The notes under the pieces: generated by a model
Databases searched by the model: none
Told to the model about the DNA's origin: nothing
The model's input: the letters and a program-made list of their open reading frames with translations, nothing else
Made by a program: the position numbers and the translations under genes
Assembly (NCBI GenBank): GCA_963693305.1
Contig: OY855913.1
Coordinates: 6,855,701-6,919,700, forward strand
Origin: Meandrina meandrites
Lineage: Eukaryota > Cnidaria > Anthozoa > Scleractinia > Meandrinidae
Reading direction: 5' to 3'
DNA: 64,000 bases
Shown: positions 1 through 11,900 of the stretch, one piece after another
How the letters are laid out: each line of letters begins with the position of its first letter
How positions within the stretch are numbered: the first letter of the stretch is position 1

Positions 1-1768
1 GGCTTTCTTTCTACCTTCTAGCAAGTCCCCGACAAACCCGCCCCCACCCCTGACCCAAAGAAAGAAAAGGTGGGGAGAGGGGGAGCGCCTGTTGACAAAG
101 TATTGTAGCCGCCATTCCGCCCCCGTTTAATTAACCTGTCATTAATCTGTCGTTAACTTGAAAGGAGTAACACCTTCGGTTAAGCGAAATACAAAAGATG
201 ATAGCGTCGCTGAGGATAAAGCGCCTCACTCAAAGACAAAAATTTATTGCAGAACACTTACATTTACCCATGAAGCAAACGAGGAAAACAGTGAAAACCC
301 CTTACTTTGGAGGAGAAATCCAGGCATCGATGAATATTCCACAACAACAACTGGACAAAATAAATATGTCATCCGTGCCCTGAAGGAAGCAACACATCTT
401 GCAACAAAAATAAACAGCCGGGCCCGGTGTTAAGATCTTGTCCTTCCAGAACGAACATTTTGAGAGCTAAGAACATATCTTGCAAATATGAATCAGCCAA
501 AACAAACTGTAATATGACAAATTTAATACAGAGGTGTCAAACTCCATTGACGGAAAACCATGCAGACCTATGACCTCTACACATTTCGCTGGGCAGTCTC
601 GCGGCTCTACTCAGCTTAAAACCGTTAAACGCCTCCTAATAATACAGCTGGAAGCATGTAGTTCCCTTTATAAACAAGTGAGAAGCGAAATAAGTTGGAC
701 CACTAAATCCAATACAGAACGGCAAATGTACAAATTTCACGAACGTAGGGGTCCGTGTAGGCCTGTCACCTCCTTTCTACTACGCCAGAGATCGCAAGCA
801 ACGCGCGTTTCTGCTCTTCTCTCATCTGTCTTATGTGGACGAAGTCCCTTAATGAATCGCTTAATACCCTTTGAAACAGATCATCTGTAACTCGCTCGCC
901 GCCAGAAGACACCATCATGTTTACACTTCGCTGAGCCGAAATTAAATTCAAATTTTGATCGTATCGCGTCTGCAGGCTCCCCCGGTTTTAATTCTCACTC
1001 AGGCCCTTCTCGGCTCGCTTCGCTCGCCGATTTCTTTGGGAGCCTGCTCGCAGGCTATGTGTACACCCAAAAATGTTTTACTGCATGGGTGGGTCCCCCG
1101 AGTCCCTCCCCTAGATTCGTCACTGCTTACCTGCATCAATCCTCTTCATCTCATACTGAACGCCATCAGCAGTTGTAATTATCTTAGACTAGATACTGCA
1201 CATCTCAGTGCGCTACAGAGCTGTCTTCAAGCAGCAGCAGTTCTCGAACGTGCATTCTTCTTTGCACGTACAGAAGAGTAGTTCCAGGACGTCTTCTGAA
1301 GATCCAAGCCACGCAAATTCCACGACTTAGAGTTATTGACTACTTCCCAACCGAGGAAAAGGGATAACCAGCAGTAATTTTCATTTAAATTACTTTAAAT
1401 TAAAAAACACTTCTGTCATGACACACTAGCGGTTTTGATTGATCAGTTTTTGATAAAATCACAAAGTCCAGCTGTCTTCTATTCGATCTGCTACCTTAGA
1501 CAAAAAAATCATGTTTCATTTTTCCAATTTGGCACTATTCACAAAGACTAAATAAAAGTCGATATTCGAAAACTTCAATCATTTCTTCATAATTCTCTAA
1601 AAGTTGAGCCCCTTTGCACCCTATCGTACCATGAGTTTATTCATTGCGACAAGAAAATAGTTTCAACTATGCAGTAAGCCTAAAAAGATCGCAGATCCAA
1701 CAATTGTAAAAGGCAAAGAAGGAAAAGAATTTAACTAAAGAAGCCTTGCTATTTTTTCCTTCTCTCAG
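1..1768. other. intron or 5' flank of TPR-CHAT gene A; no supported gene
   Basis: I see no convincing exon here. Reading frames are short and lack domain signatures. From about 1050 the sequence aligns with 25,690-26,290, the intron just before the CHAT exon of gene B, so this is the equivalent intron of gene A and marks the left edge of the duplicated block. The upstream N-terminal exons of gene A must lie to the left of the window, or the large exon was duplicated without them. Confidence 0.6.
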
Positions 1769-4700
1769 GACGGTGATTTGATATGTCCAAACGCCAAAAA
1801 CGTGGGTGATAAGGCTGGAGAAGCACGTTCTTATGGCAATCATGGAAATGCCTTTGGTAATCTCGGTGATTTCAGAAAAGCCATAGACTATTACGAATTG
1901 GATCTTCAAATTGCCGAAGAAGAAGGAGACAAGGCTGGCGAACGAATTGCTTATGGCAATCTTGGAAATGCTTTTCTAAGTCTCGGTGATTTCAGAAAAG
2001 CCAGAGACAACTACGGATTGTATCTTAAAATTGCCAAAGAAGTAGGAGACAAGGCTGGCGAAGGAAGTGCTTATGGCAATCTTGGAAATACTTTTCTAAG
2101 TCTAGGTGATTTCGGAAAAGCCAGAGACTACTACGGATTATATCTTAAAATTGCCAAAGAAGTAGGAGACAAGGCTGGCGAAGGAAGTGCTTATGGCAAT
2201 CTTGGAAATACTTTTCTACGTCTCGGTGATTTCGGAAAAGCCAGAGACTACTACGGATTATATCTTAAAATTGCCAAAGAAGTAGGAGACAAGGCTGGCG
2301 AAGGAAGTGCTTATGGCAATCTTGGAAATACTTTTCTACGTCTCGGTGATTCCAGAAAAGCCATAGACTACTATGAATCGCATCTTAAAATTGCCAAAGA
2401 AGTAGGAGACAAGGCTGGCCAAGGAATTGCTTATGGCAATCTTGGAAATGCTTTTCTAAGTCTCGGTGATTTCAGAAAAGCCATAGACTACTACGAATTG
2501 TTTCTTAAAATTGCCAAAGAAGTAGCAGACAAGGCTGGCGAAGGAACTACTTATGGCAATCTTGGAAATGCTATTCTAAGTCTCGGTGATATCAGAAAAG
2601 CCATAGACTACTTTGACTTGCATCTTAAAATTGCCAAAGAAGTAGGAGACAAGGCTGGCGAAGGAAGTGCTTATGGCAATCTTGGAAACGCTTTTCTAAG
2701 TCTCGGTGATTTCAGAAAAGCCATAGACTACTACGAATTGGATCTTAAAATTACCAAAGAAGTAGGAGACAAGGCTGGCGAAGGAAGTGCTTATGGCAAT
2801 CTTGGAAATGCTTATAGTAATCTCGGTGATTTCAGAAAAGCCATAGACTACTACGAATTGGATCTTAAAATTTCCAAAGAAGTAGGAGACAAGGCTGGCG
2901 AAGGAAGTACGTATGACAATCTTGGAAATGCTTTTCTAAGTCTCGGCGATTTCAGAAAACCCATAGACTACTACGAAATGCATCTTAAAATTGCCAAAGA
3001 AGTAGGAGACAAGGCTGGCGAAGGAAGTGCTTATGGAAATCTTGGAAATACTTTTCTACGTCTCGGTGACTTCAGAAAAGCCATAGATTACTATGAATTG
3101 CATCTTAAAATTGCCAAAGAAGTAGAAGACAAGGCTGGCCAAGGAAGTGCTTATGGCAATTTGGGAAATGCTTTTAGTAATCTCGGTGATTTCAAAAAAG
3201 CCATAGACTACTACAAAGTACATCTTAAAATTGCCATAGAAGTAGGAGACAAGGCTGGCGAAGGAATTACTTATGGTAATCTTGGAAATACTTTCCTTAA
3301 TCTCAGAAATTTCAGGAAAGCCATAGACTTCTTCGAATTGCATCTTAAAATTGCTAAAGAAATAGGAGACAAGGCTGGCGAAGGGAATGCTTATGGAAAT
3401 CTTGGAGATGCTTTGTGTAATCTGGGTGATTTCAGAAAAGCCATAGACTACTACCAACTGAATCTTGAAATCTCTAAGGAAGTGGGAGACAAGAATAATG
3501 AAGCCATGGCCTATCACCGCCTAGGTTTCGGCTTCGAATCACTAGAATTCTTACCCAAAGCCTTAGAATGTTACGAAGATAGCGTAAGATTATTCGACCA
3601 TGTGAGGAACCTTCTTCAAAGTAAAGATGAGTGGAAAATTATCTATAGAAATCAAGTTGACACTACATACACTGGTTTATGGAGAGTACATTTAAAGCAA
3701 GACAAGATCGTTGAAGCTTTGTTTGCTGCTGAGAAAGGACGGGCACAAGCTCTTACCGATCTCATGTTATCCCAATTTGACATTAGAGAAAGTCAGTCCG
3801 TGTCACAGGAAGGCGAAGATCAATATTCCAAGGTGAAATGCTATATTCCATCAAGCACAATTTTTCAGGGATTTGACGATGCTAAGATATATATCTGGGT
3901 TCTCTCAAAAAACGGACCTGTTCATTTAAGACAGAAAGAAGTTGGCGAGGCCCGTTCTGTATTAAAGGATGCCACCAAATTTTTTCAGTCCTTGATACAA
4001 AGTGCCTTTAGACAAATTCACTTTCGCTCTGAGGTCAGATGCGAGAATCGTTCCTTGGATGCATTGAAAGAAAATCGTCACAAAGCCGATGAGAGATGCT
4101 ATGAGGAAAACGCTCAACCTTTCTTGCTACAACAGCTCGGTTCTTTGAGTGCCTTGTATAACATCTTAATTCAGCCAATTGCCGACCTGATTCAAGGTGA
4201 TGAGCTAATCATTGCCCCAGATGGACCACTGTGGCTAGCTCCGTATGTTGCATTGGTGGATGTGGATTCCAAATACCTGTCTGACTCATTTAGAATCCGG
4301 TTGATTCCTTCATTGACAAGCTTGAAGCTGATTGCTGACTGCCCAGAGGAATACCACAGCAGGAATGGTGCCTTACTTGTGGGAGATCCATGGGTAGAAG
4401 AAGTTACCAATAGCAAGGGAGAAAAATTCCTTGTACCGCTTCCATTCGCTAAAAAAGAGGTAGAAATGATCGGACAGATTCTCAACATAACACCTATCAT
4501 CGGAAAAGAAGCAACCAAGTGGGAGGTGTTGGAACGAATCCCAGCGGTTGCTTTAGTTCACATTGCAGCACATGGCTGCATGGAAACTGGTGAAATTGCT
4601 CTAACTCCGGACCCAAAGCGAACATCGCCGATCCCTAAGAAGGAAGATTATATTTTGTCAATGGCAGATGTGCTAAGTGTTAAACTGCGAGCAAGACTAG

Positions 4701-5011
4701 TCGTCCTTAGTTGCTGTCACAGTGCTCAAGGAAAGATCAAAGCTGAAGGTGTGGTCGGCATTGCACGTGCCTTTATGGGTGCTGGTGCTCGTTCTGTGTT
4801 GGTGTCATTGTGGGCTATCGATGACGAGGCCACGCTGGAGTTTATGAGCAGTTTCTACCATCACCTTATGAAAGGAAGAAGTGCAAGTGAGTCGCTGAAC
4901 CAGACTAGGAAAGATCTCAGAGAATCAGACAAGTTCAGTGACGTGAGATACTGGGCACCTTTTGTACTGATTGGAGATGACGTCACTCTAGACTTTCATC
5001 AGAAGAATTGA
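1769..5011 (+). CDS. TPR-CHAT protein, last (large) exon of gene A
   Basis: The exon opens after a polypyrimidine tract and AG at 1767-1768 and ends at a TGA, giving about 1,080 residues. It starts with fifteen 40-residue TPR motifs (consensus [20 protein letters not shown] followed by [20 protein letters not shown]). Next comes a linker containing [13 protein letters not shown], typical of TPR-CHAT proteins, and then a C-terminal CHAT domain (caspase HetF associated with TPRs). The catalytic dyad is visible: the second His of HIAAHG (codon 4571) and the second Cys of LSCCHS (codon 4715). The family fold predicts a caspase/separase-like cysteine protease; the substrate is unknown. The 120-bp DNA repeats are nearly identical to each other, which suggests recent expansion or gene conversion. 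An internal ATG at 1778 could start a stand-alone protein, but the splice acceptor matches gene B exactly, so I prefer the spliced model. Homologues of the N-terminal TPR exons are not in the window. Confidence 0.9.
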   Translation, partial: DGDLICPNAKNVGDKAGEARSYGNHGNAFGNLGDFRKAIDYYELDLQIAEEEGDKAGERIAYGNLGNAFLSLGDFRKARDNYGLYLKIAKEVGDKAGEGSAYGNLGNTFLSLGDFGKARDYYGLYLKIAKEVGDKAGEGSAYGNLGNTFLRLGDFGKARDYYGLYLKIAKEVGDKAGEGSAYGNLGNTFLRLGDSRKAIDYYESHLKIAKEVGDKAGQGIAYGNLGNAFLSLGDFRKAIDYYELFLKIAKEVADKAGEGTTYGNLGNAILSLGDIRKAIDYFDLHLKIAKEVGDKAGEGSAYGNLGNAFLSLGDFRKAIDYYELDLKITKEVGDKAGEGSAYGNLGNAYSNLGDFRKAIDYYELDLKISKEVGDKAGEGSTYDNLGNAFLSLGDFRKPIDYYEMHLKIAKEVGDKAGEGSAYGNLGNTFLRLGDFRKAIDYYELHLKIAKEVEDKAGQGSAYGNLGNAFSNLGDFKKAIDYYKVHLKIAIEVGDKAGEGITYGNLGNTFLNLRNFRKAIDFFELHLKIAKEIGDKAGEGNAYGNLGDALCNLGDFRKAIDYYQLNLEISKEVGDKNNEAMAYHRLGFGFESLEFLPKALECYEDSVRLFDHVRNLLQSKDEWKIIYRNQVDTTYTGLWRVHLKQDKIVEALFAAEKGRAQALTDLMLSQFDIRESQSVSQEGEDQYSKVKCYIPSSTIFQGFDDAKIYIWVLSKNGPVHLRQKEVGEARSVLKDATKFFQSLIQSAFRQIHFRSEVRCENRSLDALKENRHKADERCYEENAQPFLLQQLGSLSALYNILIQPIADLIQGDELIIAPDGPLWLAPYVALVDVDSKYLSDSFRIRLIPSLTSLKLIADCPEEYHSRNGALLVGDPWVEEVTNSKGEKFLVPLPFAKKEVEMIGQILNITPIIGKEATKWEVLERIPAVALVHIAAHGCMETGEIALTPDPKRTSPIPKKEDYILSMADVLSVKLRARLVVLSCCHSAQGKIKAEGVVGIARAFMGAGARSVLVSLWAIDDEATLEFMSSFYHHLMKGRSASESLNQTRKDLRESDKFSDVRYWAPFVLIGDDVTLDFHQKN
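1805..3484 (+). repeat. 120-bp tandem coding repeat (14 units) in gene A
   Basis: Fourteen near-identical 120-bp units each encode one 40-residue TPR. Units 3 and 4 are almost the same over their whole length. A fifteenth, diverged unit follows to about 3605. The repeat is coding, not satellite, because the frame stays open and changes respect TPR positions. Confidence 0.95.
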
Positions 5012-8000
5012 GTGAGTAAAAGTAGATCCTTTTACGATCAAGAGAAAGCCGGCGTACCTCAAAGTGCCGAAAGTGTGAACCCTCCTTACTTTCTGATTTT
5101 GCGGCGTTTTCCTCTCGCTGCTTTCGCGAAGCTGAAATGTGTACCACATGTACGCCGGCCCATCGTAATCGTAATTAGTCTTCGTGTTATAGTACATCAG
5201 AAGAGAGTCGTTATGTCTTAGCTGAGGAACATGGGTCATCCACAGAAATCATCAGATAAGTTTAGTACAACGCTGTATCTGTTTTTTCCATTGTTTCTTA
5301 ATAACAAGATCAAGTTACGTTTGACCTCGCTACCTTTGTAGCGTCGTTTCGTTCCGAGGGCCGCTTTTTTGGAGAGTTGTTACGTTCCCAATTTGACGGT
5401 GTATATATTTGCCCTGATACACATTTTGCAGAGATTATAGAGCGATTAGCCAAGACGCCTTTTTTCAGCATAGTTACCCGACAAAATTTCGTTCACTAGC
5501 TACCTTCTTGTATTACGCCGTCCTTCAATCTGGACCACATTATGTTGTGTGAATTTCGGGATGGCATGAAGCTCTTAACAGAAACTTTCAAACGAGAAAG
5601 AGGGGCATCAGAATTGAAGTTATTCGCTTTCTATGAATGACTGCACATTGTTTAAGTAAAATTTTAAAAATGTCTCAACAAATTGTGCAACGAATTAAAG
5701 CCTATTTCTAGATTTAAATTTCCTTCCCTCAATAAATGCTTTGAAATGAAATTGGTAAAGTTTCAACTGTTTCAATTTTGATACTGTTTCAACTGTTTCA
5801 ATTTTGATACTTATTTCTAGATTTAAATTTCGCCCTGCTCCTCCAACTTCTTTTAAGTTACCAACTTTTATTAAGCTCCTTCTCTCAAAAAATACTTTGA
5901 AAAGAAACCGGTTAAGTTACATCTGACAATGTTTAAAATGTATTACTTAATACTTCTATTATTCCTGTACAAACGTAATCAATTAATAAGTTTAATTTAT
6001 AAATCGAAAGTCACTACTATTGGTTCCATTTCAGTTTCCAAAGGAGCTCATAACCATGTCGACAACAACGTGTTAACAGGCGAGCGAGATGGAAGAGTTC
6101 TTTAAAAATGGACTGGACTGGAAACAATAAAATGAAACCTCCAAGAGGAGTAATCTCGAGCACATGTCAAGAATGACTGTTGGGTGACTGTTCTCGAAAC
6201 CCAGTTCTCACAGCTGCTAGCAACATGCATTAGTTTTTTTTGTAGCCATGCATGCACACCGGCTTACGGCTATTAATAACATTTCCTAAGGAAATTGCTT
6301 GATATTTCTATGACTTTGTCCATTTGGACAAAAGCTTTTAGTTTTCGCGGGGAGCTTTGTAGTGCTACCCATTTGTACTGTCAAGCAAGGTTGAACGAAT
6401 TTATACCGGAGAGTAATTCGTTTAGCGGAAAAGGTTTTAGTGGAATATAACGCATTACTAAGTGTTCGAAGCACACATACGTTAAAATGATACGTTTTGA
6501 GTTTAACGATCGTTTCTAGATACATGGGCTAATGTATACAGTTGTAGTAAGTTATGAAAATAACTTCGGTAGCTAAAATCTCGTCGACGTAGTAAGTTAG
6601 GAAAATAACGTCTTTAACTCGGTGTCATATATGTATTTTCCATGCCTGTTCGTTGTTTCTTCTGTAGTTTAACAAAGTATAAAATAGGTATGTACGCAAA
6701 GCCCACTTAGCTTTTTTTTAACGCACGCATGAACATGTTTTATCAGTCTAACTCATTCTGGGTCAAACGTCCCAACACGATACGAAAACACAAAAGTATA
6801 CCTTTTGTGGTGCTGTTGTCCGATTTTTTCAGTTAATATCATATATCCTTTGTGGAGATCTCGTTATGTAGAAAATGTAAGCAGCGAATTTTAGTATTTT
6901 AACGTTTTTTCTTAACCTTGTACTTGGCTGAACTCCAAATCGGCCAATATATTTGGGGGGGGGGGGGGGGGGGGGGCTGACCTGGACAAACGAAAAATAT
7001 AGCGATCTGAATCGCAGTTTTCCTTTCAGGCTGCATAAACGATTGGGCCAATGTCGGACTGTCGGAATTCATTATCATAAAAATTCTGGCTGCCATGCGG
7101 CTGACTCGTTTCACTCAAGCAATACAAATGTAAAATCTCTTCGATATTTTCTGATGTCAGAAAACCTTTTAGAAGCTAAGTGTTATACTCGTGATGCAAT
7201 ACGTTACTAGATTACCGGCATCTACCCTGGTGTATGCAAACAGTTGCGCGGATCCCATCGACCAAAACGACGTATCTCAACAACTGATGACATGGGAAAC
7301 TTAACAGTGAGTTTTATGCCCCACGGTACCACATTAAAATCTGGTGCCGCCTTAAGAGGCATTAAGGGTCTTGGAGATACAAAGAGAGTTTGCAAGATTT
7401 CGAGTCTTTCAACTTACTAAAAATTCACATATATTATTGGAACTATATTATCAAATAAAATGAATACTACGAGATTCTGCAAGCACTTCTATAGCAATTG
7501 TAAATTATTGATAAAATAACATTTAGTATATTTTTTACCCAGTTTAATTTGCCATGACTATTTTCCAAGCTATACAGTACCAACGTAAAATGCTCTCCAT
7601 CCTTAATGGCTTAGGAGGGTGAGCTGGTGAAGTATACTACGACGACCGATGTACGATACAGTTTGCAACTGAGCAATTTTGATGACTTGATGAGTATTGT
7701 GAAGTTTATAATAAATTATTTAGTGAGCCGTCTGGGCACCACTCTCGATCAGTCTGTAAATCAGGTAAATGGAGGGTGTGCAGCCTAATTCTCCAACAGA
7801 CAAATGATGGGCCCATGCTTTGACCAATCAGAAGAAAGGAAATGAGAGATGTAACTCTATCAAGGTAAAAGTTTAAATATAATCATACAGAACAACCAAG
7901 GACACAGAAGAAAACATTTAACTTCATAGCGAACGCGTGTGATAGCTGCATCCAGAGTGGCATCACTCTGCCGACATTCATCGCAGCAGTGATGTCTGTA

Positions 8001-8886
8001 GTTTTTGCTACGTTTCCTCAGAAACGAAAAGGTATTGTTTTGGATTCGATGTGATCTACTTACACAGTGGGGGCTACTATCCAATCAGAAGATCGCTCGA
8101 AACCACGATGTCAACACGTTCTACTGAAGCCAAACTATTTCGTTAAAGCATGTTCTTCAAAAATCAGAAAGATAATCGTCAGCAGCACCAAACATTATTG
8201 AGATTCATTACAAATAGAAATATCCGACGACTGCAATGCTTTTAAGTTCGATTAAAGCGATGTATTGGCGAAAAATTTATAGTGAGGTCTTAGAAGAAAA
8301 TTCCTACCAAGAAGAGCGCAAACAAAGACACCATGCCTTCGCGAGTGTCGTGTTTTCTAGCGCTGGCCTGCGGGCGCCGCTGACGAAAAAGGGCAAGAGA
8401 AGGGCAAATTAGGAAGTTTCTTGTCATTCTTATCCTTCCGCGATCTGGAAACGAAACACTATTTCTTTTTGAAATTGCTGCTTGTTACATTTATAAAGGT
8501 GCTGTGTGATTTCAAAATTCATTGGTGGAGGCAGAGACAAGGACAACTCCTCTGTCGTGAAGCACCTGAGCTTCTTGTGTACCGGTTTGTTAATAAGAAA
8601 TCTTAAAAGTCGTAATATTTTCTGTTTGAGTTATCGATCGCGAATGCTTTCTAAAATAAATTTAACGAGTGAAATTGCAAACCTCCGAATCCTAATCGGA
8701 AAGAAATTATAATAGGCTGCATAAACGTCGATCATTTGCTACGGCTTTATAAATATTCAGCTGTAAAGTTGGTAAGCGAGAGGTTGTTAATCTCCTATAT
8801 TCGCCGCTAATAGAACATATTTAATTGGTGTGAACGGGACAAGAGACGTGTAAGGTTTAATGTATATTTTCAACAACTCATCTCTT
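5012..8886. other. 3' flank of gene A, duplicated block, no supported gene
   Basis: No domain-bearing frame is present. The stretch aligns in order with 29,493-29,966 plus 47,053-49,930, for example the TTTCCAAAGGA region near 6035 with that near 47,420. It includes a run of 22 G at 6955-6976. At 5458-5462 (CCTTT) it carries the uninterrupted version of the site where the Polinton sits in the sister copy. Confidence 0.7.
6955..6976. repeat. run of 22 G
   Basis: Uninterrupted G tract in the 3' flank of gene A. The sister copy near 48,315 lacks it. Its length may be unreliable in sequencing. Confidence 0.9.
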
Positions 8887-8891
8887 GCCGA

Positions 8892-8942
<51 letters not shown>

Positions 8943-8989
8943 AAATCCGGAGAACTCGTATGAGTTCTGAATAATCCCGGGTCTCGGCA
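8887..8989 (+). tRNA. tRNA-Phe(GAA)-like gene with 30-nt T-loop insert, copy 1
   Basis: Acceptor arms GCCGAGA/TCTCGGC pair perfectly. The D arm, the anticodon arm with GAA, and the A and B boxes (B box GGTTCAAATCC) are all present. A canonical tRNA-Phe would be 73 nt; this one is 103 nt. The extra 30 nt lie between the T loop and the 3' strand of the T stem and contain a perfect hairpin, GAACTC-GTAT-GAGTTC. Removing the insert would leave a normal tRNA-Phe. A TTTT run follows within about 15 nt, as expected for Pol III termination. Whether it makes a functional tRNA is uncertain. Confidence 0.8.
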
Positions 8990-11900
8990 TGAACTCTTTG
9001 TTTTGTTGTTATTTCGAGTTCTTAATTATGATTAATATGATTATCAATTTAACTCTCGCCGGTTATAATGTTTTGTTAAAATTTTAAAAAAAATTATAGA
9101 CACAATTAATATTTTTAATTTTCTTTTTTTTTTTGGTGATTTGCAGAGCGCAAATTCTTGTTACTGTTTTGCTGTCAGTAACCTTATTTTAAAACAGTCT
9201 CCTATTTTTTTCACTCTCCGTCTCGTTTCTATCAGTCGAGTGTAAGACTAACCCTTTAAGCCAAAATAGGAACAGTTCCAAAAAAAAAACTCTTCAATGG
9301 AAACGAAAATAACTACCTCGGAACCTTCTTTCGAACGATTTAAATTCTCTCATCATGCTCAACCGTATTACTTCATGTAAGGTGACATAAATGGTCCTCC
9401 TTTAAGGACGCTTTGCTTTTGGCGACCAGACTTTGCAAAAGGAGGCGACTTCTGAACAACTTGAGCTTGGGGCATTGCAGGAAATCCAAGCTCTGACACG
9501 CTTTAACTGAAAGTTATTCCACTTTAAACCAGATTCTGAAAAAACTGGCCCACGCTAACCTGAATGGAAGTTTGACTGCATTTCACTTGAATCATCATTT
9601 TGCTTCAGTTTTCAGATTCAAATGCCAAGTTGTTGTTCTTTATGAAAATAACAAAGAATATGTATCACATTCGGGCGCCCAACCTTTGGCGCCAATAATT
9701 GGGGAATTTTGAGAAATTTGTAATTGGGAAAAAAACCCCTGAAGGTTTCAGTAAAATCCTTAAGTGCGCGCGGTGTTCTTTTTTCCCTTTTGTACCATGT
9801 TCAAGAAAAGGAACCTCAGTGCTCTAATATGTGAGTGTGCCTTCTCAAAAAGTCATGGGAACTGTGTAAAACTAAAGGTTTTCTCAGTTATTGATCAGTG
9901 ACATACTGATAGGCCGCCCCTGCACATAGTTATGGATCTGAATACAGTGTAGGAACTATAACATACCTGAACCATGTTGGGCATCCTTTGAAAGTCGTGG
10001 AATGAATCACAAATAGGAAGAGAGTATGACAGTACGTATGGAGTTCCGTCATTCATTCACGCTCCACTTCACCTCCAACTGGACTCCTTGCAACATGCGG
10101 CAGCGCCAACTGTCAACACGGCCCCGGCTCTTTAAAATGAAAGAAGGCAACGTATCTGTTTAGTTTGTCAATGAAATATTATTTACAGTGTTCCGCCGAA
10201 AAAAAGCAGGTTGCATTCATGATATTGGCTGTCATTGCAAAGTTTATATTTATTTTACTGTTTTCTTATTGCTCTTTGTTTGTTTGTATGTTTGTTTTTA
10301 GCTAGTTACTTAGTTTGCGTTCATGGTATCGACAGATAACAAAATAGCTCGTGCCAAAGAAACCCAAGAATTCAAGAAATTACAGAAATAAACTAATGAA
10401 TCTAGTACTGCATTAATGCATTTAAAATGGTAAAACTTCAAATACGTAAAGCAGATACCTTCCCCTTTTCCAGAACGTGTGTCGACGAAAGACAGCAGTT
10501 CACGAAATTATTTCTCCGAGAAAGTTTCGTTTTAACAAAATACTATATAGTACCGCCTTTTTAAATCAGTTAGCACTAAGAAGTTACGAAATGGAATTAA
10601 AAATTGTCCAAACGGAAGGGGTGAAAAGACTTTTACTTCGGCTTTCTATTCAACAAACTTGTCAGTGCTTCACGGGTTTTCAGCTTTTATTCAATACATC
10701 GGTACTATTAAATTTTATTGCAAATAAACTTATACACAGCGTTGAGGAGAAACCTCTCAACGCTGAAATTTGCCGCTAGGTCAGTTCGATGTAACTGTTT
10801 CAAACTTCTGTTTCTTTTTATCTTTTTTACTTCTACTTATATTTTTCTCTTTCAAGCGAACTTTCTTGTCTATAATCGCTACTACGTCCTTAATCTCGGG
10901 CGCTAATAGATAAGGCAGGCAGAAATACTCTTATGATGCAAGCGCAGCTATTTGACAGCCATAAAGGACCTCAATCCCTTAAGGGTGATTTACACTTTCT
11001 CGCATACGACAAGCTGACGCCAAGACTACAACACGAATCGCGTCGTGTAAATCAACCTACCACATCTTCACGACAGACGCACGCGCGTGTAAACATGATA
11101 AATGGTCCTAAGTCATGTCGTGGGCTTGTCGTAAGCTTTTCGCACGAGAGAAAGTCGTACCTTGTAAATCGCCCTTTACAATGACTTCTATCTTCTCACG
11201 ATCCCAAAGCCATTCTCTCCCCATTCCCCAAGTGCTCTGCGCAATCTAACTATGATGCTTTGCGAGACTAAAAACAGGCCATGACGAGAGATAGACAGCA
11301 TTAACAACATTGGTTTCTGCTTTCTTGTTAATTCAATTATATTTATTCCAGAAAATCAGTCTGATGAAATTTTGGCTGAAGGCTAAAGATAATCCGTTTC
11401 AAAAGAAGTTAACGGCTTTGGTTGGAGTAAGAATCGTATTTCAGCGCCACTGCGAAACAATAGTACAACGATCTGAATCGCTTTTCATACGGGCTGGATA
11501 AAGGCTTAAGCCACTGTCGGGATGTTCTGCAAAGATTCGTTATCATAATAGTGCTGGCTGCCATAATTATGATTGAACTAGTTCCAACTAGTAGTAGAAG
11601 TGTAAAATCTCTTTAATATCTCCTGAAGTTCGAAAGCCTTTTATTGCTATTCTCGTGATTCAACATGGTACTAGAATGTCACTGAAATACACACAGAGTT
11701 AGGCGCCGAGGCACCATGGTGCCAGAGCCACTGCAGGCCAAGAAGCAAGAAACGCTGATGCTGCCCGAGTGAAAATACCTTTGACTGACTAAATAGTGCA
11801 AAAGCTGCGGAGCATTTATGCGACAAAGTGATACTAGAAGTAGTAATATACTTGAAAATCATGTAAGCTTTGATTTTTTTTAACTATTTACATCTAATGG

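Noticed and set aside
158..1281. Short plus-strand frames at the left edge
   Set aside because: No domain, odd composition, and part lies in a repeat also found at 25,752-26,010.
1805..3484. Regular 120-bp repeats as a satellite or CRISPR-like array
   Set aside because: The repeats are contiguous, have no spacers, stay in frame and encode TPR helices.
3056..3517. 153-residue minus-strand frame with a 40-residue period (also 27546-28007)
   Set aside because: Mirror frames of the coding TPR repeats; the hydrophobic pattern comes from the antisense of the sense codons.
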